A stretch of DNA of 64,000 bases from Thermococcus gammatolerans EJ3 (GTDB lineage Archaea > Methanobacteriota_B > Thermococci > Thermococcales > Thermococcaceae): positions 806,001-870,000 of the forward strand of contig NC_012804.1 of NCBI RefSeq assembly GCF_000022365.1, in the 5' to 3' direction. Position 1 is the first letter of the stretch; every line of letters starts with the position of its first letter. This document shows positions 9,009 through 17,599 of this stretch, in pieces. Made by a program: the position numbers and the translations under genes. Below the pieces are notes generated by a model, which saw only the letters and a program-made list of their open reading frames with translations, had not been told where the DNA came from and did no database searches.

Positions 9009-9977
9009 TTTGGCGTAAAGCCAGCAGGCGACGTAGTGATCCTTCTCAACCTCCACCAGAGGAGGCTCCTCTTTCTTGCACCTGTCCATAACCCTGGGAC
9101 ATCTCGGGTGGAAGCGGCAGCCCTTCGGCGGGTTTATTGGGCTCGGAGGTTCTCCCTCTATCTTCATCCGCTTCCTCTTGAGTTCCTGCGCCAGTTCCGG
9201 ATCGGGAACGGGAATCGCCGACAGGAGCATCTGGGTGTAGGGATGCAGTGGGTTCTCAAAGATCTTCTCCGCTGGACCGACTTCAACGAGCTTTCCGAGG
9301 TACATCACGCCCATTCGGTGGCTCATGTACTTGACGACACCGAGGTCGTGACTTATGAATAGGTATGTGAACCCGTACTTCTTCTGGAGATCTTTGAGCA
9401 TGTTGAGTATGTTCGCCTGAACCGAGACGTCTAGGGCAGAGGTGGGCTCGTCGAGTACAATGAACTCTGGCTTGAGGGCCAAGAGCCTCGCGAGGGCTAT
9501 TCTCTGCCTCTGTCCTCCGGAGAATTCGTGGGGATAGCGGTAAAGGTGCATCTCGTTGAGACCGACGCTCTCGAGCAGGTCTATAACGAACTCCTCCGGA
9601 TCGTCAACAGGTATCCCGTGGAAGCGAACGGGTTCCATTATGATTTCAAAAACAGTCTGCCTGGGGTTCAGGGAGGAGTACGGATCCTGAAACATTATCT
9701 GGGCCCTCCTCCTGAAGGCCTTCATTTCCTCACCGCTCAGCTTGGTAACGTCCTTTCCGTCAAAGATTATCCTTCCCGACGTTGGTTCTATGAGCCTCAG
9801 GATTGTTCTTCCCGTTGTGGTCTTTCCACATCCGCTCTCGCCGACGAGCCCAAAGGTTTCACCTCTGTTTATCTCAAAACTTACTCCATCGACGGCCTTG
9901 ACGTATCCTATGGTCCGGAAGAGCCCCCTGACGGGGAAGTACTTCTTAAGGTTTTCAACCTTGAGCAGGGGTTCCAT
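9003..9977 (-). CDS. Oligopeptide ABC transporter ATP-binding protein (DppF/OppF type)
   Basis: A 324-residue ABC ATPase. Walker A GESGCGKTT lies near residue 45, the Q-loop MFQDPYSSLNPRQ near 97, the signature FSGGQRQRIALARLLA near 155 and Walker B FIVLDEPTSALD near 176, with the D-loop/H-loop ISHDLGVVKYMSH near 210. The C-terminal oligopeptide-transporter extension carries CRFHPRCPRVMDRC, the Cys-rich motif typical of Opp/DppD-F proteins, which can hold an iron-sulfur cluster in some members. It is the last gene of the binding protein-DppB-DppC-DppD-DppF operon. Start: ATG 9977 with GAGGTG upstream, in preference to the in-frame GTG at 9986 inside the ribosome-binding site. Confidence 0.94.
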   Translation of the reverse strand: MEPLLKVENLKKYFPVRGLFRTIGYVKAVDGVSFEINRGETFGLVGESGCGKTTTGRTILRLIEPTSGRIIFDGKDVTKLSGEEMKAFRRRAQIMFQDPYSSLNPRQTVFEIIMEPVRFHGIPVDDPEEFVIDLLESVGLNEMHLYRYPHEFSGGQRQRIALARLLALKPEFIVLDEPTSALDVSVQANILNMLKDLQKKYGFTYLFISHDLGVVKYMSHRMGVMYLGKLVEVGPAEKIFENPLHPYTQMLLSAIPVPDPELAQELKRKRMKIEGEPPSPINPPKGCRFHPRCPRVMDRCKKEEPPLVEVEKDHYVACWLYAKS

Positions 9978-9987
9978 CGCCATCACC

Positions 9988-10968
9988 TCAGTACAGGTGG
10001 CAGGCCACGAAGTGGCCCGGTTCGATCTCCTTCAGTTTTGGAACTTCTTTCCTGCAGATCTCGGTCGCGTAGGGACATCTCGGGTGGAAGCGGCAGCCCT
10101 TGGGCGGTGTTATCAGGTTTGGCACTGTTCCCGGTATGGCCTCAAGCCTCTCTATCTTCGCCAGCGGGTTTGGAACAGCCCTCAGCAGGCCCTTTGTATA
10201 CGGGTGGAGGGGATTCTTGAAGATCTGATCCACTGAGCCTATTTCCACGATCTTGCCGGCGTACATGACTGCAACGCGATCTGCCATCTCTGCGACGACT
10301 CCCATGTTGTGGGTGATTAAAATCACGGTCGTGTTGTACTCCTTTTTGAGCTTGTTCATGAGGTCGAGGATTTGGGCCTGGACGGTAACGTCAAGGGCAG
10401 TCGTGGGTTCATCCGCTATCAGGATCTTTGGATCGTTTGAAACCCCGATTCCAATAACAACGCGCTGTTTCATACCTCCACTGAGCTCGTGCGGATAGTT
10501 TTTGACTCTGTTCTCTGGATCGGGGATGAGAACGCGCCTCAGTATGTCCACTGCCCTTCTGAATCCTTCTTTCCAGTCCTTCACGGTCCTGTGGACAACC
10601 ATTGCCTCCGCTATTTGATAGCCGACGGTGTAGAGGGGATCCAGTGATGCATGTGGATCCTGAAAGATATACGCTATTTCCTTACCCCTTATCTCCCTGA
10701 TCTCTTCCTCACTGAGCTTGAGCAGGTCAACTGTCGAGCCGTCTTCCCTGTGATAGATAACTTTCCCCCTCACGATCCTTCCTGGACTTTCTATGAGCTG
10801 GGTCAATGCCCTTGATGTCACGCTCTTTCCACAGCCTGTTTCACCGACTAGGGCAAAGGTTTCACCCCTGTAAACATCAAATGAGACTCCCTCTATTGCC
10901 TTGACTATACCGGCGTAGGTGTAGAAGTGGACCGTGAGATCGCGAACTTCGAGAACGGGTTCAGGCAT
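9988..10968 (-). CDS. Oligopeptide ABC transporter ATP-binding protein (DppD/OppD type)
   Basis: A 326-residue ABC ATPase. Walker A is GETGCGKSV (near residue 37), Q-loop FQDPHASLDPLYTV (near 100), signature LSGGMKQRVVIGIGVS (near 158) and Walker B ILIADEPTTALD (near 178). The C-terminal CRFHPRCPYATEIC motif again marks the oligopeptide family. The ATG at 10968 overlaps the end of the DppC gene and has GGTGGGGAGA before it; the upstream in-frame GTG at 10977 lies within that site. With DppF it should form the ATPase heterodimer under the DppBC channel. Confidence 0.94.
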   Translation of the reverse strand: MPEPVLEVRDLTVHFYTYAGIVKAIEGVSFDVYRGETFALVGETGCGKSVTSRALTQLIESPGRIVRGKVIYHREDGSTVDLLKLSEEEIREIRGKEIAYIFQDPHASLDPLYTVGYQIAEAMVVHRTVKDWKEGFRRAVDILRRVLIPDPENRVKNYPHELSGGMKQRVVIGIGVSNDPKILIADEPTTALDVTVQAQILDLMNKLKKEYNTTVILITHNMGVVAEMADRVAVMYAGKIVEIGSVDQIFKNPLHPYTKGLLRAVPNPLAKIERLEAIPGTVPNLITPPKGCRFHPRCPYATEICRKEVPKLKEIEPGHFVACHLY

Positions 10969-12121
10969 TCTCCCCACCCTCCTTCTCTTCCATCTGCTTC
11001 TGCTTCTTCACCTTGAACTCTATGCTCCGCCTCATCTTTGGATCGAGGATGTCTCTGAGCGTGTCACCGAGGAGGTTCCATCCGAGGGCAACGAGCAGGA
11101 TCATAAATCCCGAGAACGTAACAAGCCACCATTTTTCGGGGAAGTACTGGGAGCCGTCGTAGACTATCCTACCCCAGTCAGCTATTGGAGGTGTTGCACC
11201 GAGGCCGAGGAAGCTCAGGCCGGCCTCCATGAGGATAACTCCACCGAAGTCAAGGGTTATGTAAACTAGAATCGGCCCGATGATGTTCGGCAGGATATGT
11301 TTGAACATTATCGTTCTGGAGCTCAGACCTATTGCCCTTGCCGCCTCAACGTAGAGCTTCTCCCTCTCCGTCAGCGTTGAACCTCTGGTTATCCTCGCAT
11401 ATGCCGGCCACCAGACTATGACCATTGCCAGTATAACCGCCAGCAGCTTTCCGAGGTTTCCTGCTTCCTGCGGTTTCAACGCGAATATCTTTAGGAACAG
11501 GCTCTCAAAGACCTTGTGACTGCTGATGAAGGATTGAAGTCTCTCGGGCAGGACGGCCGAGAACGCTATAGCGAGGATCAACGCCGGGAAGGCCAGAAAC
11601 ATGTCGGTTATGCGCATTATGAGCTCGTCGATCTTCCCTCCGTAATAGCCTGCTATGAGGCCGAGGATTATGCCAAGGGGCACTCCAAGGACAATGACTA
11701 TGATGGATATCACGAAGGACGTTCTTGCCCCGTAGAGGATCAGGCTCAGCAGATCCCTTCCATAATTGTCGGCTCCGAGGGGGTAGGATATCGTCTTGTT
11801 GGAAAACGGTAAGTAAGCGTGGGATCCCGGGGGTGCAAGGTAAGTCGACATGTTCTCGAGGGCGGGGAAGTAGCGGTAGCTCCAAGGTGCGAGAGTTGGA
11901 CCGAAGATGCCGAGGAAGATGAACATGCCTATCAGGACTAGGCCTATTAATCCGGGGGGTGAGCGGTTGAGGGCGTAGAGCATCAGCTTCCACTCTTCCA
12001 TCTTCGAGCGGTTTTTCCTCTTCCAATCCTTCTTAAAGAGGGATATGAATGAGCCTATCCCCTCGACGAGATTATCAGCAAACCTGTCAAGAATCCCCTT
12101 CTTGTACTCTTCCTGTGACAT
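10961..12121 (-). CDS. Oligopeptide ABC transporter permease (DppC/OppC type)
   Basis: A 386-residue permease with an N-terminal cytoplasmic segment of about 60 residues, a first span (GLIGLVLIGMFIFLGIFG), a large external loop, and the BPD-type transport core. The EAA loop region is EKLYVEAARAIGLSSRTIMFKHILPN (described by its ends: EKLYVEAARAIGLS then MFKHILPNIIGP), which contacts the ATPase. It is slightly longer than typical DppC, mainly from the charged N-terminus and the external loop (LENMSTYLAPPG). ATG 12121 has GAGGTGGTGATAA before it. It overlaps DppD by 8 nucleotides. Confidence 0.92.
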   Translation of the reverse strand: MSQEEYKKGILDRFADNLVEGIGSFISLFKKDWKRKNRSKMEEWKLMLYALNRSPPGLIGLVLIGMFIFLGIFGPTLAPWSYRYFPALENMSTYLAPPGSHAYLPFSNKTISYPLGADNYGRDLLSLILYGARTSFVISIIVIVLGVPLGIILGLIAGYYGGKIDELIMRITDMFLAFPALILAIAFSAVLPERLQSFISSHKVFESLFLKIFALKPQEAGNLGKLLAVILAMVIVWWPAYARITRGSTLTEREKLYVEAARAIGLSSRTIMFKHILPNIIGPILVYITLDFGGVILMEAGLSFLGLGATPPIADWGRIVYDGSQYFPEKWWLVTFSGFMILLVALGWNLLGDTLRDILDPKMRRSIEFKVKKQKQMEEKEGGENA

Positions 12122-12132
12122 TTATCACCACC

Positions 12133-13134
12133 TCAGTACCTCACCCTCGGGTCAACGACCGCGTACAGTATGTCCACTATCAGGTTGGTAGTCACGAAGA
12201 TCAGGGCGAAGATGAAGGTTATGGCCACTACCGCTGGAAAGTCAAGGTTCCTTATGGCGTCGAGAACGTATGAGCCCATCCCTGGTAGGCCAAATACTGT
12301 CTCGGTTATTGGGGTTCCGCCGAGCAGCCCACCGAACTGGAGGCCGAGAACTGTAAGTATGGGCACGAGGGCGTTTTTCAGGGCGTGACGGTATATCCTG
12401 AGCTTTGGAACTCCCTTTGCCTTGAGGAAGGCCACGTAGTCACTGCTGAGTGCCTCAAGGAACGAGTTTCTGACGAACCTGGCAAGAACGCCCGAGCCCG
12501 TAAAACCAAGAGTAAGGCCTGGAAGCCAGAGCCTGTTAAGGTGCTGGCTGAAGATCTTGAAATCTCCAGTGAGGAGCGCGTCTATCATGGGGATGTGGGT
12601 TATTTCATGGGCTGGAGGGGCAGGAAAACCGGCGAGTGTTATAACACGCCATTTGACGAAGAATATGTACATGAGCATGTAACCGAGCCAGAATATCGGC
12701 ATGGAAACTCCGGTCAGGGCAAAAATCCTGACGAGGGTATCAACCCACGTGTTCCTCTTGAGGGCAGCCAGTATACCAAGGGGAAGACCTATTATCAGTA
12801 TGAAGAAGAACGCCACCAACGTTAGCTCAAACGTCACCGGAAACCTCTTTCCAATATCATCAAACACGTAGTTTGACGTTCTTGGGTCAACGATCTTGTT
12901 CTTGGCAAGTCCGCTGATTAGAAACCAGTACTGCTCGTACCACGGGTCGTTCATATGGTACTGTTCCTTTATCTTCTGAATGGCCTCGGGGGTGGCCTTT
13001 TCTCCACCCGCCCATGCCCTTGCCGGATCGGCTGGAATGACGTAGGCGATTATAAACACAATGAGAGTAACTCCGATGATCGTTGGAATGAACGTAAGAA
13101 GCCTCCTCACAAGGAACTTCCTAAGGTTCGCCAA
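12133..13134 (-). CDS. Oligopeptide ABC transporter permease (DppB/OppB type)
   Basis: A 333-residue six-span permease. The N-terminal span (FLVRRLLTFIPTIIGVTLIV) is characteristic of DppB, followed by ADPARAWAGGEKATPEAIQK. The EAA-type loop DYVAFLKAKGVPKLRIYRHA is near residue 230 and ends near LKNALVPILTVLG. Translation most likely starts at TTG 13134, 8 bases after GAGGTGAGC; no in-frame ATG is suitably placed. The gene follows the binding-protein gene after 66 bases and precedes DppC by 11. Confidence 0.92.
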   Translation of the reverse strand: MANLRKFLVRRLLTFIPTIIGVTLIVFIIAYVIPADPARAWAGGEKATPEAIQKIKEQYHMNDPWYEQYWFLISGLAKNKIVDPRTSNYVFDDIGKRFPVTFELTLVAFFFILIIGLPLGILAALKRNTWVDTLVRIFALTGVSMPIFWLGYMLMYIFFVKWRVITLAGFPAPPAHEITHIPMIDALLTGDFKIFSQHLNRLWLPGLTLGFTGSGVLARFVRNSFLEALSSDYVAFLKAKGVPKLRIYRHALKNALVPILTVLGLQFGGLLGGTPITETVFGLPGMGSYVLDAIRNLDFPAVVAITFIFALIFVTTNLIVDILYAVVDPRVRY

Positions 13135-13200
13135 CTTTGCTCACCTCTCTGGAGTTTGTTGTTCTCGATACTCGATAAGAGGGGAAAGAAAAGAAAGATA
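13135..13200 (-). terminator. T-rich stretch between binding-protein gene and dppB
   Basis: Directly after the binding-protein stop codon the minus strand reads TATCTTTCTTTTCTTTCCCC. This is the pyrimidine/T-rich type of signal that terminates archaeal transcription. It would allow partial termination, giving more binding protein than permease, while the downstream ribosome-binding site for dppB keeps the operon readable. There is no strong hairpin, as is usual in archaea. Confidence 0.4.
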
Positions 13201-15348
13201 TCATCCGGAAACGTTGATTTCGAGGCTCTTGAACTCTGTGGCACCATAGAGGAATGGTCCAACCCAGTTGTCCGAGTCAAGGTAGTCCGGAACCCATCCA
13301 ACGATGTAGACGTCGTAGTCGCCGTGCTCTGTCTTGCTGAGGTAGGTCGGCCAGTTGTAGCTGTTTACCGTGACCTGGAATCCGAGCTGGCTCCAGACGT
13401 TCTGGAGGAGGGTCATTATCTTCTCACGGGCACTGTTGCCCTCGTTGTAGATGAGCTCGATCTTGTACTTGCTCGGGTCAACACCAGCCTCCTGGAGGAG
13501 CTGCTTGGCCTTGTTGACGTTGTAAGTGTACTTAATGATGCCCTCCTCCATGTAACCCGGCCACGGCTTGGGTATCGGGCCGTAGTTGGGCTCGAGGAGT
13601 CCTTGGTAGACGAGCTGCCTTATCTGATCGTACGGAACTGCATAGGCGAGGGCCTGCCTGACCTTCGGGTCATTGAAGGGCTCCTTCTGGGTGTTGAAGA
13701 CGAGGAAGGTCAGTATTGGCTGGAGGATGTCGGTCTTGACAACTGAGTGGAAGCCGTTGAGCTCAAGCCCCTTCACGCTCTCCATCTTTTCAGGGGGTAT
13801 GGCAACGACATCGGCGGTGCCAGTCTTGAACAGGTTGATCCTTGCCTGAGCGTCGTTGTTGATGACGTAGATAACGTACTTGTGGCCTGGGTTGCTGGTG
13901 GCGTTCCAGTAGTGCGGGTTGTACTCGAGGACTATGTAGCTGTTCTCCTGGTAGTCCTTGACGTAGAACGGTCCGGTTCCAACGGGCTTCTGGTGCATAA
14001 GCTGGTGGGTTGGGTCATCCTTACCAGACTGGAGGTAGTTCCACCAGGCGCTCGGGTCATGGCCGTTGTTGCTGGCCTGCAGGGCCTCTTGGTACTTGTC
14101 GCCGAGGAGGTACTCCATCGGGACGACGCTGAGGAACGGGTCGGCCAGTATGCTTAGAACCGGAGCGTACGGGTTCGGAAGGACGAGCTTGAAGACACCT
14201 GCAGTCTCGCCGTTGTAGCCGAAGAACTGCTTGAGTTCGTCAAGTGAGTGAACCTCCTTAACCTGACCGTTGTACTCGGCAACGAGCGGGTGATCCTTGA
14301 GGTAGTTGTTGAATTCTTCCTCAGTCATGGCCTGGGAGTTGTTGACGTCCATGAAGCTGTCCACCATCCAGCTGACGCTGTGTCCAAGCCTCTCGACGCG
14401 GAGGAACGTGAAGGCAACGTCGGTTGCGTCTATCGGGTAGGTCTTGTCGTTCCAGGGGTCATAGGCCTTAACGCCGCCACGGATAAGGAAGTACCACTCT
14501 GTGCCGTCTTCGTTGTGGGCCCAGGCAACTGCCAGGTCAGGGCTTACGGTCTCGGTGTTCTCCTTCCAGTAAGTAACGAGCGTGTCACCTATCTCGTGCC
14601 AGAGTTCCCATCCAAAGGTCTCGTACGTCATGGCCGGGTCAAAGCTCTCCGGCCAGCCGATGGTGGCTATAACGTAGGTATCGGGGCCATTCTTGTAGTC
14701 CTTGATACCGATCTCGACGGACGGAGCGTTCGAATCCTCGCTGAGGAGGTCGTAGCGCTCCGCGAGGGTCGGGTGGTAGTAGCGGCCCTTCACCCATTCC
14801 CAGTAGACGCGGAGCTGCTTGTTCTGACCGAGGATTACCTCTGGCACGAGCTTGTTTCCGAGCATGTAGAGGGCCTTGAATATCTCGGTTCTGATCTCGG
14901 GGTTGGTCTCGCGCCTCGCGGCTATAACGAGGGCATCAACGTGTTCATCACGGAAGAAGGCGGGGTCAATGGCACCGAATCCCTGACCCTGCTCCATCAG
15001 GGTCTTAACATCGGGAGTATTCTCGGTATCTACCTCGTACTGGATTTTTATGGTCTTCACGCCGCTTGGGATCTGGGCGGTTGGGTTCTCACCCTTCGGA
15101 CCGACGATTATAACACTCTTGTCAGTCTCTATAACGTAGACCTTATCCATCTCGAGTATCTGGGGTGTCAATTTCGCTTGTGTGCTTGTGGTAGTTGTGC
15201 TGGACGTTTGAGTCTGGCTTGGACTCGAGCTCTGCGTTGGGCTTGAGCTCGTGCCGCCTCCGCCACCACCGATACAGCCGCTGGCCACGACTGAAAAAGC
15301 CACCAAAAACACTACCAAAACAGCCAGTACCTGGCTTTTGGTTCTCAT
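13201..15348 (-). CDS. Family 5 peptide-binding lipoprotein with apparently permuted domain order
   Basis: A 715-residue extracellular solute-binding protein. The signal peptide ends in a lipobox (VVASGC, Cys25) followed by a Gly tract and a Ser/Thr-rich linker to residue 57. The SBP_bac_5 core begins only at about residue 224 (TYVIATIGWPESFDPAM), continues with SPDLAVAWAHNEDGTEWYF, and stops at GWVPDYLDSDNWVGPFLYGA just before the end. Residues 125-202 instead resemble the normal C-terminal part of the family (DEHVDALVIAARRETNPEIR, then GQNKQLRVYWEWVKGRYYHP). The order therefore looks circularly permuted. It is the first gene of the dpp operon. The ATG follows GAGGTGATACCC, and a T-rich stretch follows the stop. 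Confidence 0.92.
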   Translation of the reverse strand: MRTKSQVLAVLVVFLVAFSVVASGCIGGGGGGTSSSPTQSSSPSQTQTSSTTTTSTQAKLTPQILEMDKVYVIETDKSVIIVGPKGENPTAQIPSGVKTIKIQYEVDTENTPDVKTLMEQGQGFGAIDPAFFRDEHVDALVIAARRETNPEIRTEIFKALYMLGNKLVPEVILGQNKQLRVYWEWVKGRYYHPTLAERYDLLSEDSNAPSVEIGIKDYKNGPDTYVIATIGWPESFDPAMTYETFGWELWHEIGDTLVTYWKENTETVSPDLAVAWAHNEDGTEWYFLIRGGVKAYDPWNDKTYPIDATDVAFTFLRVERLGHSVSWMVDSFMDVNNSQAMTEEEFNNYLKDHPLVAEYNGQVKEVHSLDELKQFFGYNGETAGVFKLVLPNPYAPVLSILADPFLSVVPMEYLLGDKYQEALQASNNGHDPSAWWNYLQSGKDDPTHQLMHQKPVGTGPFYVKDYQENSYIVLEYNPHYWNATSNPGHKYVIYVINNDAQARINLFKTGTADVVAIPPEKMESVKGLELNGFHSVVKTDILQPILTFLVFNTQKEPFNDPKVRQALAYAVPYDQIRQLVYQGLLEPNYGPIPKPWPGYMEEGIIKYTYNVNKAKQLLQEAGVDPSKYKIELIYNEGNSAREKIMTLLQNVWSQLGFQVTVNSYNWPTYLSKTEHGDYDVYIVGWVPDYLDSDNWVGPFLYGATEFKSLEINVSG

Positions 15349-15392
15349 TGGGTATCACCTCAGGGGTATCTGCACTATAAGTGTGCCTCATG

Positions 15393-15402
15393 ACTATAAT
15401 AA
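15393..15402 (-). promoter_or_regulatory. TATA box of the peptide ABC operon
   Basis: On the minus strand GATTTATTATAG lies about 50 bases upstream of the binding-protein ATG, preceded by purines that could serve as BRE. It leaves an untranslated leader of roughly 25 bases including GAGGTGATACCC. Confidence 0.4.
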
Positions 15403-15585
15403 ATCTTTCGATGCGCACATATGGATATAAGAGCCAGCACTTTGACACGGAGATGTATAGTGAATCATTGGTAAAAGCTGTGCTCCGTTGAGTTCTCTGC
15501 CTTCGCACTCCGGGAGCAAATTGCGAAAAGCTTAAATTACCCCCGAGACAAGAGAATACCGTAAAAACTCCACAGGTGATTTGAT

Positions 15586-15828
15586 ATGGTCAAGGCCTAT
15601 GTTTTGTTGACTATTGAGATCGGAAAAGTTGAAAGCGTTATAGAGGCCCTGAAGCAGATACCCGGCGTCATCAAGGCGGATGCAGTCACAGGCCCCTATG
15701 ACGCGATCGTTTACATTGAGGCAAACGACCTTGGAGAGCTAACCAGAAAGATACTCCACGACATACACAACATCGACGGTGTTATAGACACGACAACCGC
15801 AATAGTAGTGGAAATGGAAGAGGAGTGA
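15586..15828 (+). CDS. Stand-alone RAM (Lrp/AsnC ligand-binding) domain protein
   Basis: An 80-residue protein made only of the RAM/AsnC ligand-binding fold. The sequence MVKAYVLLTIEIGKVESVIE, a central GVIKADAVTGPYDAIVYIEA and a C-terminal VIDTTTAIVVEMEEE give the beta-alpha-beta-beta-alpha-beta pattern, and there is no helix-turn-helix. Such SARD proteins form dimers/octamers, bind amino acids and can modulate full-length Lrp regulators. TATA-like GCTTAAATTA is about 55 bases upstream. It lies divergent to the peptide ABC operon, 237 bases from its start, so a role in amino-acid sensing for that operon is possible but unproven. Confidence 0.9.
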   Translation: MVKAYVLLTIEIGKVESVIEALKQIPGVIKADAVTGPYDAIVYIEANDLGELTRKILHDIHNIDGVIDTTTAIVVEMEEE

Positions 15829-15829
15829 T

Positions 15830-16159
15830 TCAGCGCTTCTTCCGCTTGTGTTTCCTTACCTCTGCCCGTTTCCTTAGTTCACGTATCTTTTCGGCGATCA
15901 TTTTGAGGCTCTTCACCTTTCCGTGCGGTGCCTCTATGACAAGAACACCCCTTGAGCGATACTCTTCCTCGAGGCCCGAGAGCCGGGGATTGAGCTTTGA
16001 TGGATCCTTCTCCACTACCTTGAAACCGAGGGCAACTGCAGCATCCTCGATCTCCCTGAGGGTCGGGGACTTGATGGCAATGTTCTTTGGAACGCTCCTT
16101 CCGTACTTCTTGGAGAGCCTCGCGTCAAATTCGCTGGGCCACACTACGAACCGCGGCAT
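15830..16159 (-). CDS. srp19: Signal recognition particle protein SRP19
   Basis: A 109-residue basic protein. SRP19 binds helices 6 and 8 of 7S RNA and enables SRP54 assembly. The diagnostic start is FVVWPSEFDARLSKKYGR, followed by VPKNIAIKSPTLREIEDAA and a Lys/Arg-rich end (RKRAEVRKHKRKKR). The frame is open much further upstream to 16333, but the ATG at 16159 has GGTGGTGA before it and matches the family N-terminus. The stop lies one base from the stop of the convergent RAM gene. Confidence 0.95.
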   Translation of the reverse strand: MPRFVVWPSEFDARLSKKYGRSVPKNIAIKSPTLREIEDAAVALGFKVVEKDPSKLNPRLSGLEEEYRSRGVLVIEAPHGKVKSLKMIAEKIRELRKRAEVRKHKRKKR

Positions 16160-16215
16160 TTCACCACCCAAACTTTTAAAATTTTGAAGCTTTAAAAACC
16201 ATTGTGGTGAGGACG

Positions 16216-16854
16216 ATGCTAAAATATGAAAAAATATCCAAGATAATCCCCCTCTTCCAGCCGGGCGATAGGGTTCTGGTTGAGTACACCTCAAACGTGC
16301 CGATCTCGAAGATACTGTGGCAGAGCATAACACACCATATCCTGAACGATGAAACCATCATAATCTTTGACTTTTACGGGATAGGGGACATAACCTTCAG
16401 GAACTACCTTCGATCGGCCGTTAGTGAGGAGTACAAAAAGCTCATTGAATCAAAGAAGAACATTTACCTGTTCAAAATAGGGCCCGGAGGGGCGAGCTAC
16501 GGCAGGATCGTCGGCCAGGAGAAGGTCTACACGGACACCGAGAGTTTTCTCAAGGCTTACTACTCCATGGTTCACCGGGCCCTTAGCCTCCCCCGAAAAC
16601 CGAGGTACGCCGTTGTGTTCGGTCTGTCTGAGTACCTGTACTTTACCGGTTCCTCTGGACTGTTCAACCTCTTAAACGTCATAAGCACAATTCCCATAGA
16701 GGACTGGGTAACGGTGGTACCCCTCAACATCGATGCGATAGACGGGCGGCAGAGGGCAATACTCGAGGAGATATCTTCGTGGGTCATCAGAATAACCGAG
16801 GAAGGCTGCCAGATCATAAAAGGGGGTAAAGAGCGTGACGATACGAAGCGGTGA
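16216..16854 (+). CDS. DUF257 family protein
   Basis: A 212-residue protein resembling DUF257, a family largely restricted to Thermococcales and of unknown function. It reads as a Rossmann-like alpha/beta protein: PGDRVLVEYTSNVPISKIL near residue 17, DETIIIFDFYGIGDITF near 45, YAVVFGLSEYLYFTGSSG near 130 and DWVTVVPLNIDAIDGRQRA near 162. These alternating strands recall RecA/KaiC-like folds, but there is no P-loop. GTG 16204 is also open; ATG 16216 with GGTGAGGACG is the better start. It overlaps the TrmI gene by 20 bases, so the two are co-translated. Confidence 0.78.
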   Translation: MLKYEKISKIIPLFQPGDRVLVEYTSNVPISKILWQSITHHILNDETIIIFDFYGIGDITFRNYLRSAVSEEYKKLIESKKNIYLFKIGPGGASYGRIVGQEKVYTDTESFLKAYYSMVHRALSLPRKPRYAVVFGLSEYLYFTGSSGLFNLLNVISTIPIEDWVTVVPLNIDAIDGRQRAILEEISSWVIRITEEGCQIIKGGKERDDTKR

Positions 16855-17599
16855 CAGGGTTCTGCTCGTCGATAAGAGGGGAAAACGCTACCTCGTGAAG
16901 GTTGAGGAGAGGGAGTTCCACACCGACCTCGGAATCCTCAGGCTGGGTGAGCTCATAGGGAAGCCCTACGGGAGCAGGATAGAGAGCCACAGGGGAGAGA
17001 CATTCGTGGCGCTCAAGCCCGACATCAACGACATAATAGCGAAGATGAGGCGCGGGCCCCAGATAGTCCATCCCAAAGACGCGGGCATAATCATAGCCTA
17101 CGCAGGAATCTCACCGGGGGACACCGTTATAGAGGCCGGAGCCGGGAGCGGGGCTTTGACGATATTCCTCGCGAACGCCGTTGGGCCGCATGGCAAGGTC
17201 ATAAGCTACGAGGTCAGGAAGGACTTCTACGAGATAGCGAAAAAGAATATCGAGCTTGCCGGCTTCTCCGAGAGAGTAACCCTCAAGAACAAAAACATCT
17301 ACGACGGCATAGAGGAGGAGAGCGTTGATCACATCGTTCTGGATTTGCCTCAGCCCGAGAACGTCCTCCCGTACGCGGTGGACGTTTTGAGGCCCGGGGG
17401 CTACTTCGTCGCCTACACCCCGTGTATGAACCAGGTTCACCGCTTCTTCCAGGCTTTGGAGGAGTACAGAGGGCACTTCATGAGGCCAAGGGTTGTGGAG
17501 GTTCTCGTAAGGGAACACGAGGTAAAGAGGGAGTGCATGCGGCCGAAGACGACGATGCTCGCTCACACTGGCTACATAACCTTCCTCAGAAAGCTGTAA
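16835..17599 (+). CDS. trmI: tRNA (adenine-N1-)-methyltransferase TrmI (m1A57/58)
   Basis: A 254-residue SAM-dependent methyltransferase. The N-terminal beta domain (GDRVLLVDKRGKRYLVKVEE) precedes the Rossmann core with SAM-binding EAGAGSGALTIFLA near residue 102, the acidic strand end VISYEVRKDFYE near 122 and the catalytic LDLPQPENVLPYA near 172. In Thermococcales/Pyrococcus the enzyme methylates A57 and A58 in the T-loop. Its length is normal. GTG 16835 is the start, with GGGGGTAAAGAGC upstream, embedded in the end of the DUF257 gene. Confidence 0.94.
   Translation: MTIRSGDRVLLVDKRGKRYLVKVEEREFHTDLGILRLGELIGKPYGSRIESHRGETFVALKPDINDIIAKMRRGPQIVHPKDAGIIIAYAGISPGDTVIEAGAGSGALTIFLANAVGPHGKVISYEVRKDFYEIAKKNIELAGFSERVTLKNKNIYDGIEEESVDHIVLDLPQPENVLPYAVDVLRPGGYFVAYTPCMNQVHRFFQALEEYRGHFMRPRVVEVLVREHEVKRECMRPKTTMLAHTGYITFLRKL

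Noticed and set aside
14248-15246. Plus-strand 332-codon frame
   Set aside because: Exact antisense of the peptide-binding lipoprotein gene; the Leu/Val/Gly-rich translation is typical of shadow frames in this codon usage.
16160-16333. N-terminal extension of SRP19
   Set aside because: No similarity to SRP19; it covers the divergent promoter and start of the DUF257 gene.
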